DNA of 64,000 nt, taken from NCBI GenBank assembly GCA_017469685.1, contig JAFUFW010000026.1, forward strand, positions 1-64,000, read 5' to 3'. The position numbers and the translations under genes were made by a program. This document shows positions 36,637 through 44,403 of this stretch, piece after piece; the stretch's first letter is position 1, and every line of letters begins with the position of its first letter. The notes beneath the pieces are model-generated. The model was not told where the DNA came from and made no database searches. It saw only the letters and a list, made by a program, of their open reading frames with translations. Origin of the DNA: Bacteroidaceae bacterium (lineage in GTDB: Bacteria; Bacteroidota; Bacteroidia; Bacteroidales; Bacteroidaceae).

Positions 36637-38988
36637 ATGAAGAAGTATATCACCTCCCTCGTAGCCCTCGCCCTCAGTGCATCGCTGTACGCCGAGGACA
36701 TCTCTTTGCAGGTGGCCAACCTCACCATCGCATGGAGCGACCAGTACAAGTCTTTCACGATTCGCGGACAGCAGGCCGACGGCACCACGCGCAGCATTGC
36801 CACGCGCAGCAAACCCAAGGCCACCTACGACAACGCCGCTGGCGTGAGCCGCGACTACTTCACCACCGACCGCTACGCCACGATGGCCTACACCACCGAG
36901 GCCGTCAGCGACGAGTTCGGACGGGGCACGGCCCACCGCTTCACGTTCACCGATCCCGATGCCGACCAGGGCGACAAGGTGTCGATGCAGTTCTCCGTCT
37001 TCGAGTACCCCGGCCACCCCTTCGTGCTCACGCAGTTGGCCCTCATCAGCCAGGGCGGCCCCATCCGCTCCAACCATCTGGAACCCATCAGCACCACCGT
37101 GCAGTGGCGCATGATGAACGAGAGCGACGACAACCGCATGCTGAAGGTGCCCTTCGACAACGATGGTTTCGGTCGCTACCACACCTATCGCCTCACCACC
37201 GGCATGACCTCATACGAGGTGGGCAGCATCTTCGACGGGGCCAACGGCTTCGGTGCCGTCTATGGCAGCATCGACCACGACCACTGGAAGAGTGGCATCT
37301 GCGTGGATGCCACCGGCAATGCCTCCATCAAGAGCCTTCAACTCATCTCTGGCATGAGCGATACCGAGACGCGCGACAACCAGCCCGACTACGGCCATCT
37401 GCCCCACGGCAAACTAGTGGGCGACACCATCCGTTCGGCCCGCTTCCTCGTCGGTTTCTTCGACGACTGGCGCGTGGGCATGGAGACCTTTGCCGATGCC
37501 TGTGCCACGGTACGCCCCGCCATGTCCAACTGGACAGCGGGCACGCCTTTCGGCTGGCAGAGTTGGGGTGTGCTGGCCGAGAAGAACAGTTACGAGGCCA
37601 ACATCGAAATCAGCGATTACTATGCTCAGGTGCTGCAACCCGGCGGTTTCATCAACTCCAAGGGAAACATCGTCATGAGCCTCGATGCCTCAGACGGCCA
37701 CAGCGAGGCACAGAAGAAGGACTTCATCGCCCACGCCAAGGCCAACGGCCAGATGGTGGGTTGCTATACGACCCCCTTCTCCCTGTGGTGGGACGAGAAC
37801 AGCATCAACACCTACACCATCTCGTGGAACAAGGACGGCGAGCGCGTCACCGGTGTCATGCGCGATGCCGTGCTGAAGATTAACGGAAAGCCCATCAAGT
37901 ACGATGGTGCCTACTGTGCCGACCCGACGCACCCCGTGACGAAGCAGAGCATCGTGAACTTCGTGCGCAGCGAGGCCGCCAAGGGTACCAAATGGATAAA
38001 GGCCGACTTCCTCAACTGCGGCATCATCCAGGCCGACAGTTACTACAAGGACGGCATCACCACCGCCGTGGAGGCCTACAACGACGGCATGCGCTACTTG
38101 CAGCAGCAGTGCGAGCAGTACGGCATCTTCGTGGCCCTCTCCATCGCCCCGCTCTTCCCCCACGGCTATGCCAACTCGCGCCGTGTGGCTTGCGACACCT
38201 GGGGGCGTATCGACCAGACCGAATACTGCATGAACGCCATTTCCGGCGGATGGTGGACCGACCGCCTCTACCAGTACAACGACCCCGACCACCTCGTGCT
38301 CGTGGGCAATGGCGACCAGTACTACTCCCTTAGCAAGGGCATGGTGAGCGAGGGCGAGAACCGCGCCCGCTTCACCTCGGGAGCCGTCACGGGCATGATG
38401 CTCGTGGCCGACAACTTCAGCCCCAACGACAAGTCGGGGCGCGGCAACAACACCCTCAGCCGCAAGCGTGCCGAACTGGTGATGCTCAATGCCGACATCA
38501 ACCGCATGGCCGACCTCGGCCGCTCCTTCCGCCCCCTCTACGGGCATAAGGAGTACGACGGTCAGCACGACCACGCCCAGAGCCTTTTCACACATCAGGC
38601 CGACTCCTTCATCTACGTCGCCGCCTTCAACTACACCAACCGCGCTACGTCCTACAACATCCCTCTTGCTGACCTCGGTTTGGCACAGGATGAGGTGTTG
38701 AGCGAAGTCAAGGAACTCTGGACAGGCTCTCCCATGTCAATTGCCAATTCCCAACTGTCCATTTCCGTTCCCGCTAAGGACGTGAGCGTAGTCCGCTTGT
38801 GCCTGTTGCATCCCGAATCCGATGCAGTCACTTTTCCACAGGTTTCCGCCTCCCATGTTATCCGCGCAGAGCAATTCGATATGCAGGGTCGCCGCCTTCC
38901 CGACGATAGTCTCTATCGAGGCCTTACCATACGTCAGGTGACCTATGCTGACGGCACTGTGGACTCTCATAAGTTTCTTATTCGATAA
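36637..38988 (+). CDS. Clan GH-D (GH36/GH27-like) alpha-galactosidase-type hydrolase
   Basis: A 783-residue secreted enzyme (signal peptide about 1-19) of the GH27/GH36 clan but unlike the previous gene. Visible landmarks are SWGVLAEKN and VMSLDASDG in the barrel, the probable nucleophile Asp457 in KWIKADFLNCG, IAPLFPHGYANSRRVACDTW with the probable acid/base Asp520, and YQYNDPDHLVLVG. A C-terminal beta-domain is present, and the last residues (about 740-783) form a short tail resembling secretion tails (FDMQGRRL, then VDSHKFLIR). The substrate is likely an alpha-galactoside or alpha-N-acetylgalactosaminide; I cannot tell which. It is the last gene of the operon, with a terminator 56 bp after it. 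Confidence 0.72.
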   Translation: MKKYITSLVALALSASLYAEDISLQVANLTIAWSDQYKSFTIRGQQADGTTRSIATRSKPKATYDNAAGVSRDYFTTDRYATMAYTTEAVSDEFGRGTAHRFTFTDPDADQGDKVSMQFSVFEYPGHPFVLTQLALISQGGPIRSNHLEPISTTVQWRMMNESDDNRMLKVPFDNDGFGRYHTYRLTTGMTSYEVGSIFDGANGFGAVYGSIDHDHWKSGICVDATGNASIKSLQLISGMSDTETRDNQPDYGHLPHGKLVGDTIRSARFLVGFFDDWRVGMETFADACATVRPAMSNWTAGTPFGWQSWGVLAEKNSYEANIEISDYYAQVLQPGGFINSKGNIVMSLDASDGHSEAQKKDFIAHAKANGQMVGCYTTPFSLWWDENSINTYTISWNKDGERVTGVMRDAVLKINGKPIKYDGAYCADPTHPVTKQSIVNFVRSEAAKGTKWIKADFLNCGIIQADSYYKDGITTAVEAYNDGMRYLQQQCEQYGIFVALSIAPLFPHGYANSRRVACDTWGRIDQTEYCMNAISGGWWTDRLYQYNDPDHLVLVGNGDQYYSLSKGMVSEGENRARFTSGAVTGMMLVADNFSPNDKSGRGNNTLSRKRAELVMLNADINRMADLGRSFRPLYGHKEYDGQHDHAQSLFTHQADSFIYVAAFNYTNRATSYNIPLADLGLAQDEVLSEVKELWTGSPMSIANSQLSISVPAKDVSVVRLCLLHPESDAVTFPQVSASHVIRAEQFDMQGRRLPDDSLYRGLTIRQVTYADGTVDSHKFLIR

Positions 38989-39043
38989 ACTATCTCCTGA
39001 ATTAAGTCTATATTGAATTGCGCAAATCCTAATGAGACAAAAC

Positions 39044-39079
39044 AAAGGTGGCTATCCTCACGGGTGACCACCTTTTTTT
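39044..39079 (+). terminator. Terminator of the plus-strand glycosidase operon
   Basis: An 8-bp stem (39044-39051 with 39068-39075), extendable by imperfect pairs, followed by a run of T. It lies 56 bases after the last glycosidase gene and closes the polysaccharide locus. Confidence 0.8.
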
Positions 39080-39455
39080 GACCTTAGGGATGGATGTAAG
39101 TAAGTTTATGCAAGCTTCAATACTCGCATTGCTCTAAGAAGCAACGTAAGTGCCGAGCGTCGGGCAATTGGAGCAAGCCTTTTGGTCGAGAGGTTTTAAC
39201 TTTTTTTCAGAAGCCCTTGAGTCGCTATTTACGACGGCCGATTACGTTTCTCCGCTTCATTATCCCTGTCGGCCGATAGGTTGGCCCACTTTCAGGCTCA
39301 TTTATAGCCTGCTAAACGCTTTTTTTTGGAAAAAACAATGGCCGTTTGCGGAAAAGAGTGTATTTTTGCCACCGAAAAGGCTTTTCTTGGAGGCGATGAC
39401 ATTTTTCACAGTGTAAGCGCCTTAGCAAAACGAATGTAAGTTATTTGTTTGACGA
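39080..39455. other. Non-coding stretch between the glycosidase operon and the CotH gene
   Basis: No convincing gene. An 88-codon open frame at 39150-39416 has no recognisable features or ribosome-binding context. The only signal is a possible -7 box (TATTTTTG, 39361-39368) 88 bases before the CotH-family gene. Several T-rich tracts (for example 39321-39327) give the stretch a promoter-like composition. Confidence 0.5.
39361..39368 (+). promoter_or_regulatory. Possible -7 box of the CotH-family gene
   Basis: TATTTTTG fits TAnnTTTG and is followed by CC. A TTTG at 39345-39348 lies 12 bases upstream, closer than normal for a -33 element. It would leave a leader of about 80 bases. Confidence 0.4.
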
Positions 39456-41360
39456 ATGAATAAAAAACTTTATTTGGCTTTCCTGACAGCTCTGGCGGCC
39501 CTGACTTCGGCGTCCGCTCAGCAGTGGATGAAAATACACCATGAGGCACAATCGACCCACTGGATGCTTCCCGTGGCTGTAGATAGCGTGGACTTTGGCG
39601 AGATTACGGCTGACGGCTCGCTGCTGGCAACGCATATGAAGAGCGGCTTCACCCTCCCGATGTATGTCGAGGGCATTGACAGCCTTGCATTCGACAGCAT
39701 AGCCGAACCTGTCGAGAAGAACAAGTATCAGACCTTCCAAATGTTTGTCTTCACTCAGAACGGCCATGCCATCGACACCAAGGAGAGTTATATCCCCTGC
39801 TACATTGCCCTCAACGGCGCCGACAGCTACGACCATCGCTGGCTCTCGGCCGGCATACGCGGCCGCGGAAACTCCACCTGGGAGTGGTACGACAAGAAGC
39901 CCTACCGCATCAAGCTCAACAAGAAACACAAGATGCTGGGCATGGCCAAGGCCAAGTCGTGGGTGCTGCTGGCCAACTACCGCGACGTAACTGACATGAT
40001 GAACACCTACGTCTTCGAACTCGGCCGTATGATGGGCCTGCCTTATACTAACCACACCCGCTACGTGGAGCTTTTTGTCAACAATAAATACGTTGGCGTC
40101 TATCAGCTCACTGAGCAAGTGCAGCAGGGCTCCAACCGCGTCAACGTCAGCGACGACCGCGGCATACTGCTCACGCTCGACGTGGATGATGGTCCTTCAG
40201 AGGACCCCTCGGCTCAGAATAATTTCAATACGAAGGTCTATGGTATGCCAGCAGCTGTTAAGTACCCCGACGACGACCTCCTCACCTCCGCCCGTCGCGA
40301 CAGCATACGCGATGTGTTTGCCTCCTTGGAGGCGGCTATCAAGAATAAGGACTATGCCGCAGCCTCCGAACTGCTCGACATGGAGTCGTTCGCCCGCTAC
40401 GTGCTCATACAGGAATTCATCTACAACGTAGAACTCTCTGCGCCGCGCAGCATCTTCATGCATAAGGACGGCGACGGCCCGTGGGTGATGGGCCCGCTGT
40501 GGGACTTCGACGCTGGCTACGACTTCGACTGGGGCAATATGTACACCGGTCACACCTTCTTCTCCAACTACCGCGAGACGGTCATGGGCACCAACCCCGT
40601 TCGCCGCAACGGCAACTACTCCTATGTGCCCGCATTCTTCACCGACCTCTTCGGTACGCGCGAGTTTGTGGAACTCTACAAGAAGACCTGGCGCACCTAC
40701 GCCGACAGCATCGTCTCGCGGCCGTGGGCTGAAGTGGAGCGCTATGCCGACGGCCTGCGCCGCGGAGCCATGCGCCGAGAAAACCGCACATGGCCCGTAA
40801 GCGGGAAGAGCTTCGAGGCCGAGCTCGAGAAGATGCACACCTGGCTCGAGAACCGGCGTGCCTTCATGGACAACCTGATAGAGAACATTCCAGTGCCAAA
40901 GGACAACACTCCCATTACCGGCGAGGACTTCAAAGGCACAATAAACGTGGACGTGGAAATGAGCTATTGGAACGGTTACAACCAGAGCGTAACCGTGGAT
41001 ATTGACCAGGAAGAGCTGCTCAAGTTGTTTGGCGTGAGCGACAACGACTTCAGCGAGGCTCAGATCAACATCGTACCGCTGATGACCGACGGCAGCGAAG
41101 GCACCAACGGAACGAACGGAGTCTTCGGCGGATGGTTCGACGGCGATAACAACCCTGGCAAGTATGCCGACGGACATGTCTATATCGAAGTCTTCGACGA
41201 TCTCTTCTCGTGGAATTGCGGTCTCGAACAGGCTCGCTGCTTCAGCGGCGAGGAGCACACAGTGACGATGCAATACCAGTACCCCGTCAATGGCAAACGT
41301 CTGAAGGTGAACGTTGCCGTGCACTTCACTATAAGCGACGGTGGGGGCTGGTGGTGGTAG
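39456..41360 (+). CDS. Secreted CotH-family protein kinase-like protein
   Basis: A 634-residue exported protein with signal peptide ending TSASA (about 21). The central domain (about 100-470) is of the CotH type, shown by the signature GIRGRGNSTWEWYDKKPYR, the LANYRDVTDMMNTYVFELG segment and LWDFDAGYDFDWG near its end. CotH of Bacillus is an atypical spore-coat protein kinase; functions in Bacteroidetes are largely unknown. The last 150 residues form a second, beta-rich domain (INVDVEMSYWNGYNQSVTVD onward) similar to domains of unknown function in Bacteroides surface proteins. The chain ends in GGGWWW. It stands alone between the operon terminator and the M16 peptidase gene, with a possible promoter box upstream. 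Confidence 0.85.
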   Translation: MNKKLYLAFLTALAALTSASAQQWMKIHHEAQSTHWMLPVAVDSVDFGEITADGSLLATHMKSGFTLPMYVEGIDSLAFDSIAEPVEKNKYQTFQMFVFTQNGHAIDTKESYIPCYIALNGADSYDHRWLSAGIRGRGNSTWEWYDKKPYRIKLNKKHKMLGMAKAKSWVLLANYRDVTDMMNTYVFELGRMMGLPYTNHTRYVELFVNNKYVGVYQLTEQVQQGSNRVNVSDDRGILLTLDVDDGPSEDPSAQNNFNTKVYGMPAAVKYPDDDLLTSARRDSIRDVFASLEAAIKNKDYAAASELLDMESFARYVLIQEFIYNVELSAPRSIFMHKDGDGPWVMGPLWDFDAGYDFDWGNMYTGHTFFSNYRETVMGTNPVRRNGNYSYVPAFFTDLFGTREFVELYKKTWRTYADSIVSRPWAEVERYADGLRRGAMRRENRTWPVSGKSFEAELEKMHTWLENRRAFMDNLIENIPVPKDNTPITGEDFKGTINVDVEMSYWNGYNQSVTVDIDQEELLKLFGVSDNDFSEAQINIVPLMTDGSEGTNGTNGVFGGWFDGDNNPGKYADGHVYIEVFDDLFSWNCGLEQARCFSGEEHTVTMQYQYPVNGKRLKVNVAVHFTISDGGGWWW

Positions 41361-41381
41361 AGGCCACCTCTGTCCCTTCAC

Positions 41382-41437
41382 TCCTAAGTGGGGGCGTAGT
41401 ATCATCATTATCCCTGCTTGTTCGGGGTCACTTAGGA
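41382..41437. repeat. Inverted repeat between the CotH and M16 genes
   Basis: Two perfect 9-bp arms (41382-41390 and 41429-41437, TCCTAAGTG and its complement), extended by a short G/C tract on each side, enclose 38 bases. There is no T run after it, so it is not a standard terminator. It could be a degraded terminator or a regulatory hairpin in the 133-bp gap. Confidence 0.4.
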
Positions 41438-41493
41438 TGCCTCACAACATAAAGAAACGACACAAAACATAAACAAATAACATTTTATTAACT

Positions 41494-44325
41494 ATGAAAC
41501 TCAGAAAGATTCTTTTATCTGTCGTCCTCGCCCTCGGCGCCTTCAGCGCTATGGCGCAGGATATGAGCCAGATGATGCAGCCCCTTCCCGTTGACCCGAA
41601 GGTGCGCGTAGGGCATCTCGACAACGGGCTGACCTACTACATTCGTCACAACGAAGAGCCTAAGAACCAGGCCTTCTTCTACATCGCACAAAAAGTGGGC
41701 TCCATTCAGGAAGAGGAGAGCCAGCGTGGCCTTGCACACTTCCTCGAGCACATGTGCTTTAACGGTACGACACATTTCCCCGACAGCTCTATCGTAGAGT
41801 ACCTCGAGAGCATCGGAGTGAAGTTCGGTGCACAGCTCAACGCCTACACAAGCGTTGAGGAGACGGTGTATAATATAGATAATGTACCCGCGCGCGAGGG
41901 AGCCATCGACTCCTGCCTGCTCATACTGCACGACTGGAGCCACGACCTGACGCTCGACGGCAAGGAAATCGACAAGGAGCGCGGCGTAATCCACGGTGAA
42001 TGGCGAATGCGCAACACGGGCTTCACACGCATTCTTGTGAAGCACCTCGAGGAGCTGATGTCTGGCAGCCGCTACGGCCGTCGCTTCCCCATCGGCCTGA
42101 TGGAGGTGGTTGACGAGTGCCCCTACGATACACTCCGTGCCTACTACCACAAGTGGTATCGCCCTGACCTGCAAGGTATCATCGTCGTGGGCGACGTAGA
42201 TGTCGATCAGATTGAAGGTAAGATCAAGAACCTCTTTAGTCCCATTAGTGTTCAACAGCCCGTGGCCAAGCGCGTGAACTACAGCGTACCCGACAATGCC
42301 GAGGCTATAGTCGTGGCCGACACTGACCCCGAGGTGACATCACAGGTCGTCATGATCTCCATGAAGCATGAAGCTTTCCCCGACAGTATTCGCAACACTC
42401 TTCCTATCTACTTGGCCGAGAATATCTTAGGCACAGCCACCAGCGTCCTCAACCAGCGTCTGCATGAACTCTCGCTCAAGGCCGACTGCCCCTTCCAGGG
42501 TGCTGGCGTCAGCGACGGTGCGTTCCTGCTGTCATCGAAAGTAACGGGAGCCTTGAACATTGAGATTGCGCCTAAGGAAGGTCGCGTCGAAGAGGCTATC
42601 AAGGCTGTGATGGAAGAGGTGTATCGCGTGGATGAGTTCGGCTTCACCAAGGGCGAGATAGACCGCGCCGTGCTCAACCGCCTCTCAGGCATGGAGCAAC
42701 TCTTCAACAACCGCGACAAGCAGCAGAGTATCTCTTACGCTCGCGAGTACTACCGCTCGTTCCTCAACAACGAACCCATTCCCGGCATTGAGATAGAGTA
42801 CCAGCTCATGCAGCAGATGTTCCCGCAAATCCCTGCAGAAGCTTTCAGTCAGACCATTCAGCAGTTCATCAGCCGCACCGACTCGAACCTCGTAGTGCTC
42901 TCGCTCAACCCCGAGAAGGAAGGCCTGACCATCCCCTCTAAGGAGCAGCTCCTCGACGCCATCCATGCCGCACAGCAGAGTCAGCTTACAGCATGGGTAG
43001 ACAACGTGAAGACAGGTCCGCTGATTGCCACCCAGCCCAAGCCCGGCAAAGTGAAGAAAGAGGCGGCAGGACCCTTCGACTCAAAGATACTCACCCTCTC
43101 CAATGGCGTGAAGGTGATCATGAAAGTCACCGACTTCAAGGATGATGAAATTCGCATGATGGCGTGGAGCGAAGGTGGCATGGGCCGCTATCCCGTCAGC
43201 GAGCGTGTCAACCTCGAAGCCTTCGACGGCGTGATGGGGCGCAGCAAGCTTGGCGGTTTCACCAGCACCGAACTCACCAAGGCTCTCGCGGGCAAGAACG
43301 TACGCAGCAATGCTGGCGTAAGCCTGCGCGAGGAGAGCTTCTCTGGTTTCTCGTCTAAGAAAGATATCCAGACGCTCTTCGAGCTCATCTACATGACCTT
43401 CCAGCCCCGCGAGAAGGATGAGGAGGCCGTGGCTTCATACCTCGCAAGTATGCGTGAAGAACTCCGCAACAAGGACCTCGACCCGATGTCGAGCCTCAGC
43501 GATTCTATTCAGGCAACCCTCTATGGCCACAACCCGCGCCTGCAACCAATGACAGAGGCTGAGGTGGACCAGGTCAGCTACGACCGCATCCTCGAGATGT
43601 GGGCAGACCGCTTCGCTGATGCCAGCGACTTCACCTTCATGTTCCTCGGCAATATTGATGAGGCTCAGATCCGTGATCTCGCTGCTAAGTATCTGGCCAC
43701 GCTGCCCAAGATGAAGCGCAAGGACAAGGCCGTCGATCCGGGCCTGAACTTCGTCAAGGGCGACGTCACCAACCGCTACCAGAAGAAGATGGAGACGCCG
43801 CAGAGCTTCATCGTCAGCGCTTGGACAGGCGACACCGAGATGACCGTTCGCAACAGCGCCCTGATGAGCATCCTCGGCACATGCGTGGGTGAGCAGTATC
43901 TCAAGAAGATCCGCGAAGAGCTCGGCGCTGCATACTCGACAAGCGCTCAGGGTATGGTCACTCGCGGCAGCGACGACCGCCCACGCTACGTCCTGCAGGC
44001 AGCCTTCCCCCTCAAGCCCGAGATGACCGACACCTGCCTGCAAATCGTGCAGGACGTCTTCGATAATGTCTGCGAGAACGGCGTCAGTGAGGAGAGTGTC
44101 AACAAGGCAAAGGAATACATGCTGAAGACATTCACGCAGAACCAGCGCGAGAACGGCTACTGGATGAACCGTATCGCAAGCATCGTACGCCGCGACTACG
44201 ACCCGTCGGAGAACTACGAGCAGGTAATCCAGGCCATCACCCCTGCCGACATTCGGCAGATGGCAAAGAGCATCAAGGCCAACGGCAACCGCGTACGCGT
44301 GGTCATGGAGCCGCTTGCTGAATAA
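41494..44325 (+). CDS. M16 family zinc metallopeptidase (pitrilysin/insulinase type)
   Basis: A 943-residue exported peptidase with signal peptide (1-21). The inverted zinc motif HxxEH is present as His82-FLE-His86 in GLAHFLEHMCFNGT, and the distal zinc ligand is Glu162 in DKERGVIHGEWR, the 75-residue spacing expected. A second M16-like half (about 500-943) without the metal site gives the usual two-lobed clamshell. These periplasmic enzymes degrade peptides. The sequence is conserved and complete. It is followed by a strong terminator and seems to be monocistronic. Confidence 0.93.
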   Translation: MKLRKILLSVVLALGAFSAMAQDMSQMMQPLPVDPKVRVGHLDNGLTYYIRHNEEPKNQAFFYIAQKVGSIQEEESQRGLAHFLEHMCFNGTTHFPDSSIVEYLESIGVKFGAQLNAYTSVEETVYNIDNVPAREGAIDSCLLILHDWSHDLTLDGKEIDKERGVIHGEWRMRNTGFTRILVKHLEELMSGSRYGRRFPIGLMEVVDECPYDTLRAYYHKWYRPDLQGIIVVGDVDVDQIEGKIKNLFSPISVQQPVAKRVNYSVPDNAEAIVVADTDPEVTSQVVMISMKHEAFPDSIRNTLPIYLAENILGTATSVLNQRLHELSLKADCPFQGAGVSDGAFLLSSKVTGALNIEIAPKEGRVEEAIKAVMEEVYRVDEFGFTKGEIDRAVLNRLSGMEQLFNNRDKQQSISYAREYYRSFLNNEPIPGIEIEYQLMQQMFPQIPAEAFSQTIQQFISRTDSNLVVLSLNPEKEGLTIPSKEQLLDAIHAAQQSQLTAWVDNVKTGPLIATQPKPGKVKKEAAGPFDSKILTLSNGVKVIMKVTDFKDDEIRMMAWSEGGMGRYPVSERVNLEAFDGVMGRSKLGGFTSTELTKALAGKNVRSNAGVSLREESFSGFSSKKDIQTLFELIYMTFQPREKDEEAVASYLASMREELRNKDLDPMSSLSDSIQATLYGHNPRLQPMTEAEVDQVSYDRILEMWADRFADASDFTFMFLGNIDEAQIRDLAAKYLATLPKMKRKDKAVDPGLNFVKGDVTNRYQKKMETPQSFIVSAWTGDTEMTVRNSALMSILGTCVGEQYLKKIREELGAAYSTSAQGMVTRGSDDRPRYVLQAAFPLKPEMTDTCLQIVQDVFDNVCENGVSEESVNKAKEYMLKTFTQNQRENGYWMNRIASIVRRDYDPSENYEQVIQAITPADIRQMAKSIKANGNRVRVVMEPLAE

Positions 44326-44337
44326 TTTACCAAATAA

Positions 44338-44382
44338 AAAACGAGAGTTCAACGCCATTTGGGCGTTGACTCTCGTTTTTTC
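44338..44382 (+). terminator. Terminator of the M16 peptidase gene
   Basis: A long stem (44341-44356 with 44362-44376, one bulged base) with a short loop, followed by a run of T. It starts 13 bases after the stop codon. Confidence 0.92.
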
Positions 44383-44403
44383 GTATACTAACTAACTACA
44401 TTC

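Noticed and set aside
37690..38595. A 301-codon antisense frame over the second clan-D hydrolase
   Set aside because: Composition and position show a codon-bias shadow; no start context or homology pattern.
39150..39416. An 88-codon frame before the CotH gene
   Set aside because: No recognisable features, and it lies in a T-rich region with a promoter-like box inside it.
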